DNA of 64,000 bases, taken from contig NC_009901.1 in the NCBI RefSeq assembly GCF_000018285.1, positions 4,897,001-4,961,000 on the forward strand, read 5' to 3'. This stretch comes from Shewanella pealeana ATCC 700345 (lineage in GTDB: Bacteria; Pseudomonadota; Gammaproteobacteria; Enterobacterales; Shewanellaceae). Positions 1 to 10,052 of this stretch are shown here, in pieces (within the stretch, counting starts at the first letter, position 1; each line of letters starts with the position of its first letter). The notes under the pieces are model-generated. The model saw nothing but the letters and a program-made list of their open reading frames with translations, did no database searches and was not told the DNA's origin. The position numbers were made by a program, and so were the translations under genes.

Positions 1-602
1 GCTTGTGTTTGCTGCGCTTTGGGCTGCACCTCGGTCACCCCTTTTAATCTAGGCCTGTTAACTTCCTGCTGAGTTAACGGCGTAACAGGCTGCATTGTCT
101 TCGCCGAGCGCTGTGCCAACACCTGATATTCCAGCGTATTAAGCCCTTTCCAATGCAAGTCCTGCTCAGTCACTTCGCGTACCATTTTGGCGGGTTGTCC
201 CATCAACATCTGTTTAGCCGTACCTTGAAAGCCCGCTTTAACAAAGCTCATGGCGGCGACCATGCTATCTTCACCAATCACAGCGCCATCCATCACCACC
301 GCATTCATCCCCACTAAGGCGTTACGCTTTATTACGCAGCCATGCAAAATAGCGCCATGACCGATATGACCATCAGGCTCAACAACCGTATCCATGTCGC
401 AGTATCCATGCATGATGCAACCATCTTGCAAATTACTACCTCGCTGCAAAATCAAACGTCCATAATCACCACGCAGTGAAGCATTGGGGCCGATATACAC
501 ACCAGCCTCGACAATGACATCCCCTATCAGCACAGCTGTTGGGTGCACATAAGCGCTCGGGTCGACAACAGGAGTTAATCCTTCAAATTCATAGCAGGGC
601 AT
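1..602 (-). CDS. caiE: Carnitine operon protein CaiE (partial at window edge)
   Basis: The reading frame starts at the ATG complementary to 600-602 and is open to base 1, so only the last few codons may be missing (200 codons visible, E. coli CaiE is about 196). The translation opens [20 protein letters not shown] and continues with left-handed beta-helix hexapeptide repeats ([35 protein letters not shown]), the gamma-carbonic-anhydrase-like fold. It matches CaiE almost residue for residue. CaiE stimulates CaiB/CaiD activity, probably through synthesis or activation of the CoA-type cofactor; that role comes from the E. coli literature. It is the distal gene of the cai operon here, separated from the hydratase gene by 139 bases containing a strong hairpin. 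Confidence 0.95.
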   Translation of the reverse strand, partial: MPCYEFEGLTPVVDPSAYVHPTAVLIGDVIVEAGVYIGPNASLRGDYGRLILQRGSNLQDGCIMHGYCDMDTVVEPDGHIGHGAILHGCVIKRNALVGMNAVVMDGAVIGEDSMVAAMSFVKAGFQGTAKQMLMGQPAKMVREVTEQDLHWKGLNTLEYQVLAQRSAKTMQPVTPLTQQEVNRPRLKGVTEVQPKAQQTQ

Positions 603-713
603 AAATTGTTTTACTCTTAATAGATCACACGGCTCACTACTTGGCTGTTGCGCCTCAAACATTAAGACGTCACAGCTAAATACTGACTTCGTTAACCTCT
701 ATTTCCTATCTAG

Positions 714-735
714 ATAGGAGGCGAAAGCCTCCTAT
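714..735. other. Perfect hairpin between the MaoC-like gene and caiE
   Basis: Nine-base arms ATAGGAGGC and GCCTCCTAT enclose a GAAA tetraloop. There is no uridine run on either side, so this is more likely an mRNA-stabilising or processing hairpin, or a weak attenuator, than a classical terminator. Confidence 0.5.
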
Positions 736-741
736 AAAGGC

Positions 742-1593
742 TTACTTCCACTCAACTAAACCAAAGTTAAGATAGAAAGTGTCAGGATCGTTGGCATCCA
801 TCACTCTGAAATGGACACAGTTATCATCCCATTTCCAAATTTGAGTTTTGACCCTAGCGCCGGGATACAAGGATTTAGTTAGCCGCGTCTTAAAGCGTGT
901 CAATCGCTCTGGCTCACCGGGAAACATAGCCTGAATCACATGACGACAGGCGACACCCGCCGTGCTCACACCGTGTAGATTCGGCTTCGGGTGGCCAAAC
1001 TCCTGCGCATACTCCCAATCCACATGCTGGGGATGGTCATCACCGGACAAGCGGTAAATAAGCGCTTGGTTTAACGGAATATCTTGCTCTATTTCAAAGT
1101 CAGGTTCACGTTCAGGGATCTCAACGATATCTTTAGGTGCCTGAGGGCCACCAAATCCACCGTCATACAGGGCGCAATCCCAACTCTCATTGGTAAACAG
1201 TTTAGTGCCCGCCTCATCAAAGGTTTCACCTATGTGTTGCGCCAAACAGCCTCGCCCCTCACCTCTGTCGAACAATCCTTTTAGCAACACCTTAGTGCTC
1301 AGCTTGCCGGGATGGGTTGGTAATGGTTGATGAATTTGCAGATCAAAGCCCCAATGCAAGGATCCCCCCCAATTAAAACCATAATCGATAGTCTTAGTGA
1401 CCTGGGCATCGACAATTTGGGTCGCCGCGAAGATAGGCAGTACCTTTAACTGCTTCTCATACACATAATCCAGATCGGTTTTCCCATCGCTACCTGCGCC
1501 GCAGCCCAGCGCGAATAACATCACATCTCTAGCGGTATACTCATTAACGAACGGGCCATAAGTTTGCCCCTGCATCTCTAATTTCAACGCCAT
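742..1593 (-). CDS. MaoC-family (hydratase-2-type) dehydratase inserted in the cai operon
   Basis: A 283-residue protein with two hotdog-like halves. The second half carries the hydratase-2 signature around residues 172-208 (PLNQALIYRLSGDDHPQHVD, then NLHGVSTAGVA), with the Asp and His expected for (R)-specific enoyl-CoA hydration. The first half has YTARDVMLFALGCGAG, typical of the N-terminal MaoC/PaaZ-like domain of multifunctional enzyme type 2. A good ribosome binding site (GGAAGGA) precedes the start. It lies between caiD and caiE in the same orientation. The E. coli operon has no equivalent; CaiD, a crotonase, already hydrates crotonobetainyl-CoA. The substrate is therefore unknown; a carnitinyl- or gamma-butyrobetainyl-CoA derivative is a contextual guess. 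Confidence 0.8.
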   Translation of the reverse strand: MALKLEMQGQTYGPFVNEYTARDVMLFALGCGAGSDGKTDLDYVYEKQLKVLPIFAATQIVDAQVTKTIDYGFNWGGSLHWGFDLQIHQPLPTHPGKLSTKVLLKGLFDRGEGRGCLAQHIGETFDEAGTKLFTNESWDCALYDGGFGGPQAPKDIVEIPEREPDFEIEQDIPLNQALIYRLSGDDHPQHVDWEYAQEFGHPKPNLHGVSTAGVACRHVIQAMFPGEPERLTRFKTRLTKSLYPGARVKTQIWKWDDNCVHFRVMDANDPDTFYLNFGLVEWK

Positions 1594-1631
1594 TGGTGAA
1601 TCCTTCCATTACCGACGAACACTTAAAATAA

Positions 1632-1658
1632 AACCCGATATCCCATGGGAAATATCAG
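1632..1658 (-). terminator. Probable intrinsic terminator or attenuator inside the cai operon
   Basis: Read on the minus strand, an imperfect stem (CCTGATAT pairing with ATATCGGG, topped by CCC-AT-GGG) is followed at once by TTTTATTTT. It sits in the 93-base gap after caiD and before the MaoC-like gene. Partial termination here would lower expression of the hydratase and caiE relative to caiTABCD. Confidence 0.5.
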
Positions 1659-1686
1659 GCTCTATTTCGATTGATAGTACTGAAAC

Positions 1687-2472
1687 CTATCTACCCTTCC
1701 ACACTGGGTCACGCTTCTCAGAGAAGGCTAATGGGCCCTCTAATGCATCTTCTGAACGCAGTACCGATGGGTAATTTTTCAAGCCACCAGCACGAATATG
1801 GCGATAACCCTCTTCCACCGATAGCTCGCTAGTTTCACGATAGATCTCTTTGATCGCTGCGATAGCTAATGGCGCGCCTTGAGCAATTTGCTGAGCCAGC
1901 TCACGAGCACTTTCCATCAGCTTGTCACTCTCAACCACGCGATTCACCACGCCCCAACGTAGGGCTTCTTCGGCGCCCATACCACGGCCTGTCATCATCA
2001 GTTCATTGACTATCGCAGGTGGTAGCAACTTAGGTAGACGCAGCATTCCGCCGCTATCAGGCACGATGCCTAACTTAGCTTCTGGTAGTGCAAAGCTGGC
2101 ATTTTCAGAACAGATAATCATATCGGCTGCTAACGCCAACTCGAAACCACCACCGAATGCATAACCGTTTACCGCAGCGATAACCGGCTTATCTAAGTCA
2201 AAAATTTCTGTTAAACCCGCAAATCCGCCTGGACCGAAATCAGCATCAGGTGCTTCACCCTCTGCAGCGGCTTTAAGATCCCACCCCGCAGAGAAGAAGC
2301 GCTCACCGGCACCAGTAATAATCGCCACACGCAGTTCAGGATCTTCACGGAAAGCTAGGAAGACCTCACCCATCTCAAAACTTGTTTTTGCGTCAATCGC
2401 GTTGGCTTTAGGTCTATCAAGAGTAATTTCTAAAATAGCGCCATTGCGGGTAACGTGTAATGATTCACTCAT
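1687..2472 (-). CDS. caiD: Crotonobetainyl-CoA hydratase CaiD
   Basis: Hydrates crotonobetainyl-CoA to L-carnitinyl-CoA (reverse direction in carnitine breakdown), in the cytoplasm. The protein is 261 residues from the chosen start [13 protein letters not shown], exactly the length and opening of E. coli CaiD. That ATG has TTGGAG about 8 bases upstream; an upstream in-frame ATG would add eight residues. Crotonase features are clear: [13 protein letters not shown] and [16 protein letters not shown] for the oxyanion hole, and [14 protein letters not shown] with the catalytic acid. The C-terminus ends [10 protein letters not shown] like the E. coli enzyme. Fourth gene after caiT in the operon. 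Confidence 0.97.
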   Translation of the reverse strand: MSESLHVTRNGAILEITLDRPKANAIDAKTSFEMGEVFLAFREDPELRVAIITGAGERFFSAGWDLKAAAEGEAPDADFGPGGFAGLTEIFDLDKPVIAAVNGYAFGGGFELALAADMIICSENASFALPEAKLGIVPDSGGMLRLPKLLPPAIVNELMMTGRGMGAEEALRWGVVNRVVESDKLMESARELAQQIAQGAPLAIAAIKEIYRETSELSVEEGYRHIRAGGLKNYPSVLRSEDALEGPLAFSEKRDPVWKGR

Positions 2473-2534
2473 GCTAATACTCCAATATAGAGCCACTTCA
2501 GACTCTTTTATTAAAAAGCTAAATTAAGTTAACT

Positions 2535-4088
2535 TCACATAAGAAGTTTTTTTTGTACTTTGCAGGTACAGGTTCTTGGGAAAGACTTTTTTATTTCAAC
2601 AAAAGATGGAACTTTAAACTTCGCCATATTTTCAGCGCAATACTGCAAAATTTGTTCGACACTTAAAGACACACCCTCATTAAATATGACAAATGCTTTA
2701 ACGGCTTCATCTCGAATTAAATCTGGCACACCAATAACTGCGGCATCGAGAATATAAGGGTGAGACATTAAAACTTTTTCTATTTCACTACTGGAGATGT
2801 TCTCACCGGAGCGCTTAATCATATTTGTCTTTCTATCGACAAAATAAAATAAGCCATTGTCATCTACATAAGCCTTATCGCCAGTGTAGAGCCACCCCTC
2901 GGCACTGAGTACTTCCTCGGTCGCTTTCGTATCTTGGTAGTAGCCCTTCATGATCGTTCTACCGGGCACACCTTTAACCCAGAGATCGCCAATCACATTC
3001 GGGGCAAGCTCTTGACCATTCTCATCGGCGATCTTAGCCTCATAACCTAACCCAGGTCGTCCAATTGACGGCCAGTGACGCTCCTCGGCTGGACTATCAC
3101 CAATCAGTCCGACTAAGGTTTCTGTCATCCCGTAGGAGTTAAACAGCTGCACGTTAAAGCGTGTTTCAAAATCCAGTTTTTCTTGGTCTGATATATGTAG
3201 GAAAAACAACATATCACGCAGGCAATGATCACGTTCAAATGGTGTTGTAGGCTGTAACATCAAGGTACGCACGATCATCGGCATGCTATGAGTAATCGTG
3301 GCTCTATAGTCACAGATCTGTTTCCAGAACTTGCGGGCACTGTACTTCTCAAGCATCACTAACTTAGCGCCAACGGTGAATGTAGCCATGGCTGCATTAC
3401 ATTGAAAATCGATGTGAAAGCTTGGCATCATGGTCAAATAAATATCATCACTACGAAGGCAGGTTTGCCACGCCGTAAAGTAACCTGCAAACTGCAAGTT
3501 ACAGTGGGTGATCTCCACGCCTTTAGGCCGTGATGTTGTACCTGAGGTAAATAATATTTCGGCCACATCGTCACTACTAATCGTCACGCGCTGAATTAAT
3601 TCTACAACTTGCTGACTTAGCAAAGTATCGAAGTTCATCGAGTCCGATATCTCTGGGTTAGTCGTTCTTGTAACCAATATATTATTTATTGTGTTATCTG
3701 TTTCTTGTTTCATCCGTGTATAGATGGGTAGGAACTCTTCCTCAATAACAACAGCTTTAACAGCACACTTATTAATAATGTATTGGCACTCTGCAAACAG
3801 GTATTGGTTATTAATAGGCACGATTACCGCACCTATCTTAGCTAACCCAAACCAGCAGAAAATAAATTGTGGACTGTTATATAACTGTACAGCTACTTTA
3901 TCGCCTTTATTAATTCCTAAGCTAAGGAATAAATTTGCCGCTCTATTTATTTCGGCATTTAAATGACTATAAGTATATTCTTGGACATCGCCAGCAGCAT
4001 CCTCATAAACCAACGCTGTGTTATTACTGAATTTGCGAGCACGCTCTTCCCACATGCATCTTAATGTTTTGCTACCAACGATATCCAT
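2535..4088 (-). CDS. caiC: Carnitine/crotonobetaine-CoA ligase CaiC
   Basis: An ATP-dependent acyl-CoA synthetase of the AMP-forming (ANL) superfamily that activates carnitine, crotonobetaine or gamma-butyrobetaine. At 517 residues it has the length of E. coli CaiC. The AMP-binding P-loop ILFTSGTTSRPKGVE lies at about residues 178-192, the FNSYGMTET motif near 320 and the GWLYTGDKAYVDDNGLFYFV hinge region near 400; the C-terminal KVQKK contains the likely catalytic lysine. It lies only 10 bases downstream of caiB, so the two are probably co-transcribed. Base composition is somewhat more AT-rich than the neighbouring cai genes. Confidence 0.95.
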   Translation of the reverse strand: MDIVGSKTLRCMWEERARKFSNNTALVYEDAAGDVQEYTYSHLNAEINRAANLFLSLGINKGDKVAVQLYNSPQFIFCWFGLAKIGAVIVPINNQYLFAECQYIINKCAVKAVVIEEEFLPIYTRMKQETDNTINNILVTRTTNPEISDSMNFDTLLSQQVVELIQRVTISSDDVAEILFTSGTTSRPKGVEITHCNLQFAGYFTAWQTCLRSDDIYLTMMPSFHIDFQCNAAMATFTVGAKLVMLEKYSARKFWKQICDYRATITHSMPMIVRTLMLQPTTPFERDHCLRDMLFFLHISDQEKLDFETRFNVQLFNSYGMTETLVGLIGDSPAEERHWPSIGRPGLGYEAKIADENGQELAPNVIGDLWVKGVPGRTIMKGYYQDTKATEEVLSAEGWLYTGDKAYVDDNGLFYFVDRKTNMIKRSGENISSSEIEKVLMSHPYILDAAVIGVPDLIRDEAVKAFVIFNEGVSLSVEQILQYCAENMAKFKVPSFVEIKKSFPRTCTCKVQKKLLM

Positions 4089-4098
4089 TCTTCTAGCC

Positions 4099-5325
4099 TC
4101 ACTTACACTCAGATACTTTTGCTAAGCCTTTTTCGCTTAAGCTCTGAATTTGCTCTTGTGAGTAACCGATATCTTCCAAGATTGCTGCAGTATCCATACC
4201 GTGCTTTGGCATACCACGCCAAATTTGGCCTGGGTTGTTCTTGAACTTAGGCATCACATTAGGACCTCTATAGGTCTTACCGTCGATGTTCTTCCACTCT
4301 GTAATCGATTCACGGGCAATATACTGTGGATTGCTGTCGAGCTCTGGAATGGTCAACACTTTCGCACACGCTACGTTTAGCTCAGCAAAGCGTGCTAACA
4401 CCTCTTCGATACTCTTGTGCGCTAAGTATTCGTCTAATGCATCTTCAACTTGATAGCCGAATGGACATTCAATACGATGAATGAGCTGGGTACCTTCAGG
4501 AACCTCCTCACCACCATATAAGTGCATGATATCCATATCCTTGAACATCTCTTTGATTTGCATACCGCCAACAAGCTCCATCACGATATAGCCATCTTCA
4601 CACTTATATAGGCCACAACCTGCATAGTAAGGGTCTTTACCCTTGGTCATACGTGGGCAAACTTCGCCGCCGTTGAAGTGATCCATCATGAAGTACTGAC
4701 CCATGCGTAGCATAACTTCATACATAGCCACGTCGATACTTTCACCTACACCGGTTTCACGTACACGGTATAGAGCCGCAAGTGCCGAAGTGGTTGCCGT
4801 CATACCTGAGAAGTAATCCGCTGTGTACGGGAAAGCAGGCATTGGCTGATCAACGTCGCCATTCTGAATAAGGTAGCCACTGAATGCCTGAGCAATCGTG
4901 TTGTAGGCTGGTAGATTAGTATACTCATCAGTGCCGTACTGGCCGAAACCAGATAAGTGAGCAATCACTAACTTTTTGTTCTGTTCCCATAACACTTCGT
5001 CGGTAATACCACGACGAGCGAATGCTGGGCCTTTACTGGCTTCAATAAAGATGTCAGTGGTTTCCATCAATTTCAGGAATGCATCACGGCCTTCATCTTT
5101 AAAAATATTTAGTGATAATGCGTGAAGGTTACGACGTGATAGCTCTGGGTAGTTTGGCTGTACACGGATAGTATCCGCATAGGCCACGTTCTCAATCCAG
5201 ATCACCTCTGCGCCCCACTCTGCAAGCATTTGCGCCGCGAATGGACCCGCAATTTCAATACCTGAAAATACTACTCTCAAACCAGCAAGAGGACCGAACG
5301 CAGGTGTGGACAATTTATTTGACAT
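4099..5325 (-). CDS. caiB: L-carnitine CoA-transferase CaiB
   Basis: A family III CoA-transferase that moves CoA between gamma-butyrobetainyl-CoA or crotonobetainyl-CoA and carnitine. The start [20 protein letters not shown] is preferred: it gives 408 residues (E. coli 405), aligns directly with the E. coli N-terminus and has GAGATGGG just upstream. A longer frame begins at 5364. Recognisable blocks are [40 protein letters not shown] and [14 protein letters not shown], the last holding the catalytic aspartate. Conservation with the enterobacterial enzyme runs the whole length. Confidence 0.96.
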   Translation of the reverse strand: MSNKLSTPAFGPLAGLRVVFSGIEIAGPFAAQMLAEWGAEVIWIENVAYADTIRVQPNYPELSRRNLHALSLNIFKDEGRDAFLKLMETTDIFIEASKGPAFARRGITDEVLWEQNKKLVIAHLSGFGQYGTDEYTNLPAYNTIAQAFSGYLIQNGDVDQPMPAFPYTADYFSGMTATTSALAALYRVRETGVGESIDVAMYEVMLRMGQYFMMDHFNGGEVCPRMTKGKDPYYAGCGLYKCEDGYIVMELVGGMQIKEMFKDMDIMHLYGGEEVPEGTQLIHRIECPFGYQVEDALDEYLAHKSIEEVLARFAELNVACAKVLTIPELDSNPQYIARESITEWKNIDGKTYRGPNVMPKFKNNPGQIWRGMPKHGMDTAAILEDIGYSQEQIQSLSEKGLAKVSECK

Positions 5326-5503
5326 GATACCCATCTCTCTTAATTTTCGAACAAAATTCATCACGGCTACTGTGCCGAGAAGACAGTCATTATTGGGATT
5401 GTTCTAACGCAACAGAGGTGAACGGCGAATAAGTTAGGATTTGAGTAGCAGTGTCGATCTGCTTAATATTAAAAGGCTCTCAAATCCCACACTAAACACC
5501 GTT

Positions 5504-5538
5504 CAGACTAAGTACTTACTCACCCAGTACCTAGTCTG
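5504..5538. other. Intercistronic hairpin between caiA and caiB
   Basis: CAGACTA at 5504-5510 pairs with TAGTCTG at 5532-5538, with AGTAC repeats extending the stem inward. It occupies the unusually long (230-base) caiA-caiB gap. It has no uridine tract, so mRNA processing or differential stability is more likely than termination. Confidence 0.4.
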
Positions 5539-5555
5539 TTTATCACCACGGTTGA

Positions 5556-6692
5556 TTAGCGATAGCGCTTTAACACTTCACGGCCTAAAGTTAAGATCTG
5601 CATTTCATCAGAACCACCAGAGACACGGTCAACACGAATATCACGCCACATACGGCTGATACGGTGCTCGCCTGCAATCGCGTAACCACCTAGCACTTGC
5701 ATAGCGGAATCGATGACTTCAAAACCTGCATTGGCGCAGTAGAACTTACACATTGCCGAGTCGCCCGATGTCATAGTGCCGTTGTCACACTTCCACGCTG
5801 CTTCATAGACCATGTTCTTCATGCTGTTTAGCTTGATAGCCATATGGGCAAACTTCTCTTGGATCAACTGGTAACGGCCAATAGCCTCACCGAACTGAAC
5901 ACGTTGGTTAGCGTACTTGGCCGCATCTTCGAATGCACAGTAAGCCGCACCGTAGTTAGTTAGGGCCACAAGGAAGCGCTCAGAGTCAAACTCCTCTTTA
6001 ACACGCATGAAGCCATTACCTTCGATACCGAACATGTCTGACTCTTCTAGCTCAAACTCGTCAAATTGAAGCTCACAGCAGCTGTCCATCTTCAAACCTA
6101 GCTTTGGTAGCTTGCTCATCTTGATACCTGGCTTAGACATATCGACAAACCACTCGGTGAAGATTGGCTTCTCTGAGTCTGCATCTTTAGCCATAACCAC
6201 GATGTAAGGCGCACCCGCCGCACTGGTAATGAAGCACTTACTACCGGTCAAATACACCTTGCCATCACGACGCTTATAAGTAGTTAACAAGCTACCCACG
6301 TCAGAACCTGCACTTGGCTCAGTGATCGCTGAGTTCCACATCTGCTTACCTGTGCCACGTAGTGTCATGATCTTATCGATCTGCTCTGGGCTACCGTGTC
6401 TTAGCATGGTAGTGATACCAGGTAGTTGGTATAGAACGTAAGTTGGCGCACCTAAGCGGCCTAACTCTTCCCAGATCACCGCTAGCGTTACCATGCCTTC
6501 GTTGAATCCGCCGTGCTCTTCTGGCAACAACAAGCTGTCGATACCCATTTCAGCAAGCTCTTTAACAAAACGCTCTGGGTACTGGCTGTTCTCATCGCAC
6601 TCTGCGAAATAACTTTCCCAGTTTTCTTTAGCCATCAGGTCACGAATACCTGCAACAAAAAGCTCTTGTTCGTCGGTTAATTTAAAATCCAT
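5556..6692 (-). CDS. caiA: Crotonobetainyl-CoA reductase CaiA
   Basis: An acyl-CoA-dehydrogenase-family flavoprotein that reduces crotonobetainyl-CoA to gamma-butyrobetainyl-CoA, with electrons from the FixABCX chain encoded on the other side of the control region. It has 378 residues against 380 in E. coli. Family blocks: FRGTGKQ-type [18 protein letters not shown] near 120, [20 protein letters not shown] near 150, [16 protein letters not shown] segment near 205 and the C-terminal [19 protein letters not shown] and [26 protein letters not shown] precedes the start. It is second in the operon, 41 bases after caiT. Confidence 0.97.
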   Translation of the reverse strand: MDFKLTDEQELFVAGIRDLMAKENWESYFAECDENSQYPERFVKELAEMGIDSLLLPEEHGGFNEGMVTLAVIWEELGRLGAPTYVLYQLPGITTMLRHGSPEQIDKIMTLRGTGKQMWNSAITEPSAGSDVGSLLTTYKRRDGKVYLTGSKCFITSAAGAPYIVVMAKDADSEKPIFTEWFVDMSKPGIKMSKLPKLGLKMDSCCELQFDEFELEESDMFGIEGNGFMRVKEEFDSERFLVALTNYGAAYCAFEDAAKYANQRVQFGEAIGRYQLIQEKFAHMAIKLNSMKNMVYEAAWKCDNGTMTSGDSAMCKFYCANAGFEVIDSAMQVLGGYAIAGEHRISRMWRDIRVDRVSGGSDEMQILTLGREVLKRYR

Positions 6693-6733
6693 TATTTATT
6701 CCTCTAAATTTCAACTGTGGATCCCAGGTGTGG

Positions 6734-8293
6734 CTAAGCCTCTTCACCGACAGGTTTCCAATTATTTTTACGAGCATCTTTCAAGAAAGAGATGATGATC
6801 ATGACGTTGACGATAATCAGTGGTGCACCACCGGCAATGATTGCCGTTTGCAGTGGCTTCAAGCCACCGAGTGATAACAGAACGATACCGATAACACCCA
6901 CAAGTACAGACCAACCTACACGAACCCAGATTGGTGGCTCGTTGTCGGCGTCGGCGCCTTTACAGGTCGACATGGCTAAGGTGTAGGAACAGGCGTTAAC
7001 TAGGGTCACTGTTGCAAGGAAACATAAGATGAAGAAGCCCCACATAGTGATAGTGCTGAACGGTAATGCGGCCCAGGTTTCGATAATGGCCCTAGCAGCA
7101 CCATATTGTTCAATCAGTTGAGGCATATTGATGAGATTTTCATTCATCAAGTTCATGGTATTACTACCTAGGATGGTCCAAAGGAACCAGGTAGAAGCAG
7201 TCAAACCAGCAACCATAGTTAAACAAAGTTCACGTACGGTACGGCCACGAGAGATCTTAGCTAAGAAGATACACATCTGGATGCCATACACGACCCACCA
7301 AGCCCAGTAGAATACGGTCCAATCTTGCGGGAAGCTGCCTTCACTAACTGAAGCCGTGTTGAACAACATGCGAGGAAGTAGTTCCAACATGATGCCCACA
7401 GAGTCAGTGAAATAGTTCACTGTGAAACTGGTTGCGCCAATAAGGAATACCCAAACCAGCATGATGATGCTTAAATAACTTCTTAAATCACTGGCGATCT
7501 TAATGCCTTTAGTCAGACCAAAAGCGACACAGATAGCGTTGAATACAATCCATGAAGAGATAACGATAGTGTCAACTGCCGAGGTACGTGGAATACCAAA
7601 TAACCATTGAATACACTCAGTTACTAGCGGAGTGGCCAAACCTAAGCTGGTACCCATAGCAAGGATCAATGCAACAACATAAACGTTATCGATAAAGATC
7701 CCGATAAAGCCTTTGTGATGCTTACCTAATACAGGCTCTAAAGTGCCACTTGGACGAACCACATCCATCTTCTTAACGAATAGGAAGTAACCCAAAGCAA
7801 CAGTAAAGAAGCCGTAACCCATCCAAGGAAGTGGTCCCCAATGGAATAGACTGTATGCAAGTCCTAGCTCTTTGGCTTGAATAGACAAAGGCTCAATATC
7901 AAAAGGTGGGTAAGTAACATAGTAATAGACTTCTAGTGAGCCCCAGAACAACACCGCTGCGGAGGTACACGAAGCAAACATCAGGAATATCCAGCTTGCT
8001 GTACTAAATTCTGGTGCTTCTTGACCTAAGCGATTGTTAGAATATGGTCCCCAGGTCAACCAGGCCCAACCGGCTCCCATGAAGATCATGTACCACTCAA
8101 AAAGCCATCCCCAAGAGTGAGTTAAATAGTGGAAGACTTCGCTGATAGCTAAATTAGCGGCATCCAAGTCTCTTACCGTCAAATAAGACAGTAATATGAC
8201 CGCAAGCAATGAAGGGAAAAAGATAACAGGGTCAATCGTGACCTTCTTCTTTTTTACTTCGGTGGCATTTACATCCATCGTTTTATCGTTCAT
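6734..8293 (-). CDS. caiT: L-carnitine/gamma-butyrobetaine antiporter CaiT
   Basis: A BCCT-family inner-membrane exchanger with about 12 membrane helices; 519 residues against 504 in E. coli, the excess being a longer charged N-terminus. The substrate-site helix reads [20 protein letters not shown] (about 321-340). Arg271 and Met340 sit at positions that correspond, with a constant offset of 9, to E. coli Arg262 and Met331, the residues that replace bound sodium and make CaiT a sodium-independent exchanger. This supports true CaiT rather than a sodium-coupled betaine porter. GGGAGAAG precedes the start. It is the first gene of the operon and faces fixA across a 975-base control region. Confidence 0.95.
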   Translation of the reverse strand: MNDKTMDVNATEVKKKKVTIDPVIFFPSLLAVILLSYLTVRDLDAANLAISEVFHYLTHSWGWLFEWYMIFMGAGWAWLTWGPYSNNRLGQEAPEFSTASWIFLMFASCTSAAVLFWGSLEVYYYVTYPPFDIEPLSIQAKELGLAYSLFHWGPLPWMGYGFFTVALGYFLFVKKMDVVRPSGTLEPVLGKHHKGFIGIFIDNVYVVALILAMGTSLGLATPLVTECIQWLFGIPRTSAVDTIVISSWIVFNAICVAFGLTKGIKIASDLRSYLSIIMLVWVFLIGATSFTVNYFTDSVGIMLELLPRMLFNTASVSEGSFPQDWTVFYWAWWVVYGIQMCIFLAKISRGRTVRELCLTMVAGLTASTWFLWTILGSNTMNLMNENLINMPQLIEQYGAARAIIETWAALPFSTITMWGFFILCFLATVTLVNACSYTLAMSTCKGADADNEPPIWVRVGWSVLVGVIGIVLLSLGGLKPLQTAIIAGGAPLIIVNVMIIISFLKDARKNNWKPVGEEA

Positions 8294-8538
8294 ATCAATA
8301 CTTCTCCCTCTCTGTTTTAGGAGGATAATAGTTAAAGTTTTAAACTGAGTAGCTATCGAACCAACTTTATTTATTTTTCAGAACAAAATTCAATTAAATT
8401 TATACAACTAAAAAATAAAGCTTCTTATTAAATAACGAATCTAATTACTTAATGACCAGACCAGCCATCAAATAACAATTAATTATTTTCAATCCGCTGA
8501 TTTGCGTAAGAATCATGCCAGCCAACTTTTTGCTATAC

Positions 8539-8554
8539 AGTGATCGTTATCACG
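8539..8554. promoter_or_regulatory. Candidate CRP/FNR-family binding site
   Basis: AGTGATCGTTATCACG is a near-perfect palindrome with the CRP half-sites GTGA and TCAC spaced by six bases. It lies about 245 bases upstream of caiT. CRP is the known activator of cai and fix genes in E. coli. Confidence 0.55.
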
Positions 8555-8816
8555 TTCAATTGAAATAGAAACTAATCGATAGAAAAGTCGATATTGTTAA
8601 TAAGTTGCCATGCAAGATAACTGTGACCTAGCCCTCAAGATGCATGTCGTTAAACATCAGTAAACAAGCACTTCACGCCGCCCAACCGAACAGTAAAAAC
8701 AATAATCAAAACAACGAGGTATAAACCAATGGCGTGACTAAAAGTGTCTAATACCTATAGAAAAGCAAGGCAATAAATCTATATAAAAAGCATCTATAAA
8801 AGGTAAAAAACTATAA

Positions 8817-8987
8817 TTCTAATAACGATATTAGAATTACTTAACACCCAATTTCAGCTTAACTAATAGTGGTATTAGCCAAGCTTAAAACAAGGCATTA
8901 GCAAAGCTAATAATGATATTAAATATACTTAAAACAGATATCTCGATACATATTAGGGAAGCTAATATGCCTGTTAGAAAGACTAAC
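8817..8987. repeat. Cluster of TTAG/CTAA inverted repeats, candidate operators
   Basis: At least five related dyads lie within 171 bases: TTCTAATAACGATATTAGAA (8817-8836), CTAATAGTGGTATTAG (8863-8878), ATTAGCAAAGCTAAT (8897-8911), ATTAGGGAAGCTAAT (8952-8966) and GTTAGAAAGACTAAC (8973-8987). A degenerate copy, ATTAGCCAAGCTTA, is at 8874-8887. Dyad centres are near 8826.5, 8870.5, 8880.5, 8904, 8959 and 8980, several at whole helical turns from each other. The shared form ATTAG-N5-CTAAT suggests repeated sites for one dimeric regulator. Confidence 0.6.
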
Positions 8988-9004
8988 TACAGAGCAAACA
9001 ATTG

Positions 9005-9020
9005 TGTGATCTGTATAACA
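9005..9020. promoter_or_regulatory. Second candidate CRP-family site
   Basis: TGTGATCTGTATAACA matches TGTGA-N6-TCACA with one mismatch. It lies about 250 bases upstream of fixA, mirroring the distance of the first site from caiT. Confidence 0.45.
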
Positions 9021-9268
9021 TTAGAAAATTTATTTATGGTCATATAATTGCTTCAACTTACAACGAATGACTGCAGAATCACTCATTGGAATAGATTCAA
9101 CATTATTCAATAATCGAAGTGACTTATATAAACTAACACAAACCAATACTTATTACATTGTCGTGGCTGATAAATTCAAATCAACATATAAAAGATAGAA
9201 GTATTAGTCTCGGCATTAAATTGATTTTGGGTATTAGGTTAAGTACTTAATATTTAACGGGAGAAATA

Positions 9269-10042
9269 ATGAAAATTATTACGTGTTACAAATTAGTGCC
9301 AGAAGAGCAAGATATCACAGTAACGGCTGATGGTAACTTAGACACCAATAAGGCAGCCCCTAAAATTAACCCTTTTGATCTCTGCGCTGTAGAAGCTGGA
9401 GTTCAACTAAAAAGCCTAATTGAGGGATGCAGCATTACAGCAATGAGTGTAGGCGGCAAAGCACTAGAGAACCCGAAAGCACGCAAAGACATTCTTTCCC
9501 GTGGACCAGATGACTTAACTGTCGTTATTGATGAAAAGTTCGAGCAACTTTTACCACACCAAACAGCCAGAGTATTGATGGCAGCAGCACAAAAAACAGG
9601 TTTCGACCTAATCATTTGTGGTGATGGTTCAGGCGACCTTTACGCCCAGCAGGTTGGCCTACAGTTAGGCGAGTTACTCGGTGTCGCGAACATCAACGCC
9701 GTTAGCAAAATTAGCTCTGCAGAGCCAGGCAAACTAACAGTCGAACGCTCATTAGACGATGAAGTGGAAGTCCTAGAAATAACCTTACCAGCCGTAATCT
9801 CTGTATCTGCAGATATTAATGAGCCAAGTATTCCATCGATGAAAACCATTCTTGCCGCAGCTAAAAAGCCTGTTACTAGCCTAACGGCCACTGATATTGA
9901 GCTAGCTGAGTTCCCAGCCCTTGTTGAACTGGTCTCTGTTATCGCACCAGAACAAAAAGCACGGCAGAAGATCGTTATCGAAGGTGATGACGAGCAACAG
10001 ATAGCCCAATTCGCAGAACACTTACGTAAAGCACTTAACTAA
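9269..10042 (+). CDS. fixA: Electron transfer flavoprotein beta subunit FixA
   Basis: Small ETF subunit, 257 residues (E. coli 256), partner of FixB in passing electrons towards CaiA during anaerobic crotonobetaine reduction. It opens [18 protein letters not shown] and carries [15 protein letters not shown] ETF-beta segments, the adenine/AMP-binding region [20 protein letters not shown] near 120-140 and [23 protein letters not shown] C-terminal segment. A strong ribosome binding site (GGGAGAAA) precedes the ATG. First gene of the fixABCX operon, divergent from caiT. Confidence 0.96.
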   Translation: MKIITCYKLVPEEQDITVTADGNLDTNKAAPKINPFDLCAVEAGVQLKSLIEGCSITAMSVGGKALENPKARKDILSRGPDDLTVVIDEKFEQLLPHQTARVLMAAAQKTGFDLIICGDGSGDLYAQQVGLQLGELLGVANINAVSKISSAEPGKLTVERSLDDEVEVLEITLPAVISVSADINEPSIPSMKTILAAAKKPVTSLTATDIELAEFPALVELVSVIAPEQKARQKIVIEGDDEQQIAQFAEHLRKALN

Positions 10043-10052
10043 TTAAGGATAA

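Larger units (their letters stand above)
8294..9268. promoter_or_regulatory. Divergent caiT-fixA control region
   Basis: This 975-base AT-rich gap has no plausible gene. It holds two CRP-like palindromes (8539-8554 and 9005-9020) and a dense group of TTAG/CTAA inverted repeats at 8817-8987, described separately. Both promoters must lie here. In E. coli the equivalent region is controlled by CRP, FNR and the activator CaiF; no caiF-like gene is visible in this window. Confidence 0.7.

Noticed and set aside
2560..2757. Open frame on the plus strand inside caiC
   Set aside because: Fully antisense to a well-supported gene, with no homology-like features or ribosome binding site.
8294..9268. A caiF-like regulator gene in the control region
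   Set aside because: No open frame of suitable length exists on either strand there.
9403..9891. Two antisense frames in fixA
   Set aside because: Antisense to a clearly recognised ETF subunit; composition typical of shadow frames.
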